Source of the DNA: Flavobacteriales bacterium
Lineage (GTDB): Bacteria; Bacteroidota; Bacteroidia; Flavobacteriales; Flavobacteriaceae
Direction of reading: 5' to 3'
DNA length: 64,000 nt
Assembly: GCA_011526365.1 (NCBI GenBank)
Contig: WTIO01000082.1
Location: 1-64,000, forward strand
A program made the translations under genes and the position numbers. The notes beneath the pieces are model-generated. The model ran no database searches and was not told the DNA's origin. It was given only the letters and a program-made list of their open reading frames with translations. Positions 63,201 through 64,000 of the stretch are shown piece after piece. Within the stretch, counting starts at the first letter, position 1; each line of letters begins with the position of its first letter.

Positions 63201-64000
63201 TATGGGTGCTAAGAAAATTTACTTTAACGGCAGCATCGTTCAACTGGGCATTGGTGTTTAAGGTTCCCTGTTGCAGATTGCCTGAAGCCTTAAATGCTGT
63301 AAAACGCCGAGTTCCTAATTCAAAGTAATCTAAGCCTGTTTCCAAAGACCAAGTTGCCGTGGACAAATTAAATCCGTGTCCATTGAGTGTCAATTGCCCC
63401 TGAGCGGTGATTGGTGTTTTAGGCACTCCAAAACGATTTACACTAAAGTATGGAAGGTGTAAAGCAATGGTAGGAGCCGCGTCAAAAGGATTTAACACCT
63501 GAGCTTCAAGTACAATTTTTTGTGCTTCTTTTTGCAATTGTAAATTGGCCACTATGGCTTTAGAAGTATAGTTCAATTTCCCTGAGGAAGTAAAATGCGT
63601 TAGGCTATCCAGCCACAGATTAGACTTAAAATTGGGGACTAATTCTTGAACTGCAGTCCATGCAACAGGGTGCAATTGCAAAGTAGTAATAGTAGCGTCA
63701 ACCCTCCGCTTTTCGGGTGAGGTGAATTGCTTAACCGCAAGATCTCCCTCAAAAACAGGTGCCTGATAGCGGAGTCGAGCGTTGGAAAGCTTGAAATCAT
63801 TTAAGGTACCCTTAAGCTGAAATGCTCCGGTCAATGGATGCTCCAAGGTTTTATTAATCAGTAACTGTTGTACATCTTCACCCAGTGACAACTGAGCTGC
63901 TGTTGCATCTATGGTTACTTTTGAGGCGAAGGCGCTAAGGCCGCCTAAGGGATAATTTAGCTCAATATCACCGTCAAAGGTGCTACTGGCTGTTTCCATT
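60292..64000 (-). CDS. TamB family translocation/assembly protein, C-terminal part
   Basis: Partial gene: the minus-strand 5' end lies beyond the window, leaving about 1,236 codons. The sequence is mostly repeating beta strands, a long hydrophobic groove expected of AsmA/TamB-like lipid-bridge proteins. The C-terminal region (DUF490) has GTVVWEGDPLGAQMDFEAVY, FPTTGGAVVTELQYRLNDP and a final barrel-binding segment (VGVNYLQGD, LIVGNVQIDFILNEEG, FRFFGDQLGYTQGMGLNYQV). It works with a BamA-like protein in outer-membrane assembly or phospholipid transport. A start at 63999 is an artefact of the cut. Confidence 0.88.
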   Translation of the reverse strand, partial: METASSTFDGDIELNYPLGGLSAFASKVTIDATAAQLSLGEDVQQLLINKTLEHPLTGAFQLKGTLNDFKLSNARLRYQAPVFEGDLAVKQFTSPEKRRVDATITTLQLHPVAWTAVQELVPNFKSNLWLDSLTHFTSSGKLNYTSKAIVANLQLQKEAQKIVLEAQVLNPFDAAPTIALHLPYFSVNRFGVPKTPITAQGQLTLNGHGFNLSTATWSLETGLDYFELGTRRFTAFKASGNLQQGTLNTNAQLNDAAVKVNFLSTHTLNEAVPRHTFITNLTEAQFPLLGSTTPEVYRMSGKFVGTLQGSTLQDVVGNISTNALQLTNTATTTQFKDFVLQFKKTDQERQLIIQDADLIRGVLKGQFAITALPALVLKTLNGAFPFFKNQYVVPGSYCDIDIIIGKKIFSALDPNWQSEKEVTIKGKLTTAANLGFLNLKMPKWRNNTTEAAGIAITILADKAQESTLTMERLWVNKYPFHSVAIKSVQTDEGLAIDTKAFGPQEDQFEFQLRQRQNGGNQFFYIAPSGIRFRGKSWQLNPMNSHNHGFQYNTSTGRLDVLEFAARAPKDFIQAKGYFVALNNFSADVSLIEVALESVLPKTKNFEFKGEATLDVQVQRSAEQNVFLLNGGIDTFSINNTLLGKFTVDSKGNTAFGAYALNFNTTTKNRRLLQGNGSLTFSEAQPKLDLNLTFDTFPLAFLNPLGGNALTNIKGNVSGTTSLFGPIAALQHQGRWTMNEAGFQIPVLNTEYKVQSGARVQLTDNTFTFNTVTIKSAEAEDNAVLNGQLLHNNFKDWRSNLAITTPGLHLLNTPPSPSASFYGQGFFSGTIDLTGPFKSPELVLQGKTEPKTAIEIPWNDTPDAADTSFISFVNKNATNDEATPTDTQSGLEVRMELELTPDAAIGIVIDPETNSTLNGSGLGNLLMTYNTKGSFNMWGDFIATEGVYNFRNLGVLDKKFSLRPGGTVVWEGDPLGAQMDFEAVYAVPGGANPALLLDNPDFNRKIPTDVRIRLQGDLLRPDDPTFEIDFPTTGGAVVTELQYRLNDPQRSQLQALSLLSQGIFISDVGVSMQGLANNLYEKASDVFSSLLDENNEKLKVGVNYLQGDKSSPVDLVSEDRLGLTLSTQISDRILINGKIGVPVGGVEETLIVGNVQIDFILNEEGTLKAKVFNKENEFRFFGDQLGYTQGMGLNYQVDFDTFSELLNKIVKGAQENKQPTPTTFQEAGVNIVPKNN

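Overview
The window reads as a chromosomal stretch of a member of the Bacteroidota, most likely a marine Flavobacteriaceae. The evidence is a topoisomerase IV pair with flavobacterial features, BshA (bacillithiol synthesis), DUF4834 and YfhO proteins, a GH3/beta-lactamase fusion, a TamB/LptD-type outer-membrane biogenesis set, fucosidases with a sulfatase, and promoters of the Bacteroidota type (TTG, about 19-20 bases, TAnnTTTG) instead of -35/-10 boxes. Most genes lack an obvious Shine-Dalgarno sequence and several use TTG or GTG starts. I see no rRNA, tRNA, CRISPR array or intact insertion sequence.

Layout. 0-8 kb: XRE regulator, small lipoprotein, TerC, then parC and parE on the minus strand separated by a leader that holds a 38-codon ORF, then ychF and a ferredoxin. 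8-16 kb: LuxC-like acyl-CoA reductase, serC, serA, folE/msrA, a LolD-type ATPase, a DUF2400 protein, a dihydroorotase homologue stripped of its metal ligands, and an esterase. 16-21 kb: a three-gene minus-strand operon GH29 / sulfatase / GH29, probably for sulfated fucose-containing algal glycans. 21-30 kb: unknowns, an MBL hydrolase, a conserved 484-residue unknown, bcp, nth, an ECF sigma factor with a tiny partner gene, and uvrA. 29-37 kb: a polysaccharide flippase, YfhO, DUF4834, an outer-membrane protein, a GNAT protein and mnmE.

37-42 kb is the accessory part. Behind mnmE lie about 820 bases without an intact large gene, holding a broken lipoprotein whose reading frame looks like the N-terminus of an alginate lyase, and a 38-residue membrane protein. 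After cutC and a glycosylasparaginase comes a compact minus-strand unit made of a perfect promoter overlapped by a palindrome, about 60 bases of transcript and a strong terminator: a candidate small RNA. Next are a zinc-ribbon protein, a tyrosine recombinase that has lost its catalytic tyrosine, a Kazal-type lipoprotein and a 29-residue membrane ORF. 42-64 kb: Gfo/Idh oxidoreductase, penicillin-acylase homologue, bshA, GH3-serine hydrolase fusion, an Fe-S redox operon linked to an MCE (MlaD) protein and a cell-wall amidase, LptD, RidA, a glycolytic operon (pfkA, gapA, a BadF-type sugar kinase), and the C-terminal 1,236 codons of a TamB protein cut by the window edge.

Themes: the envelope genes (MlaD, AmiC-like amidase, LptD, TamB, lolD, flippase) form the largest functional group. 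Several homologues of familiar enzymes have lost defining residues (dihydroorotase, recombinase, endonuclease III iron-sulfur cluster, first UvrA zinc finger). The strongest candidate for something undescribed is the small-RNA-like unit at 39.72-39.82 kb.
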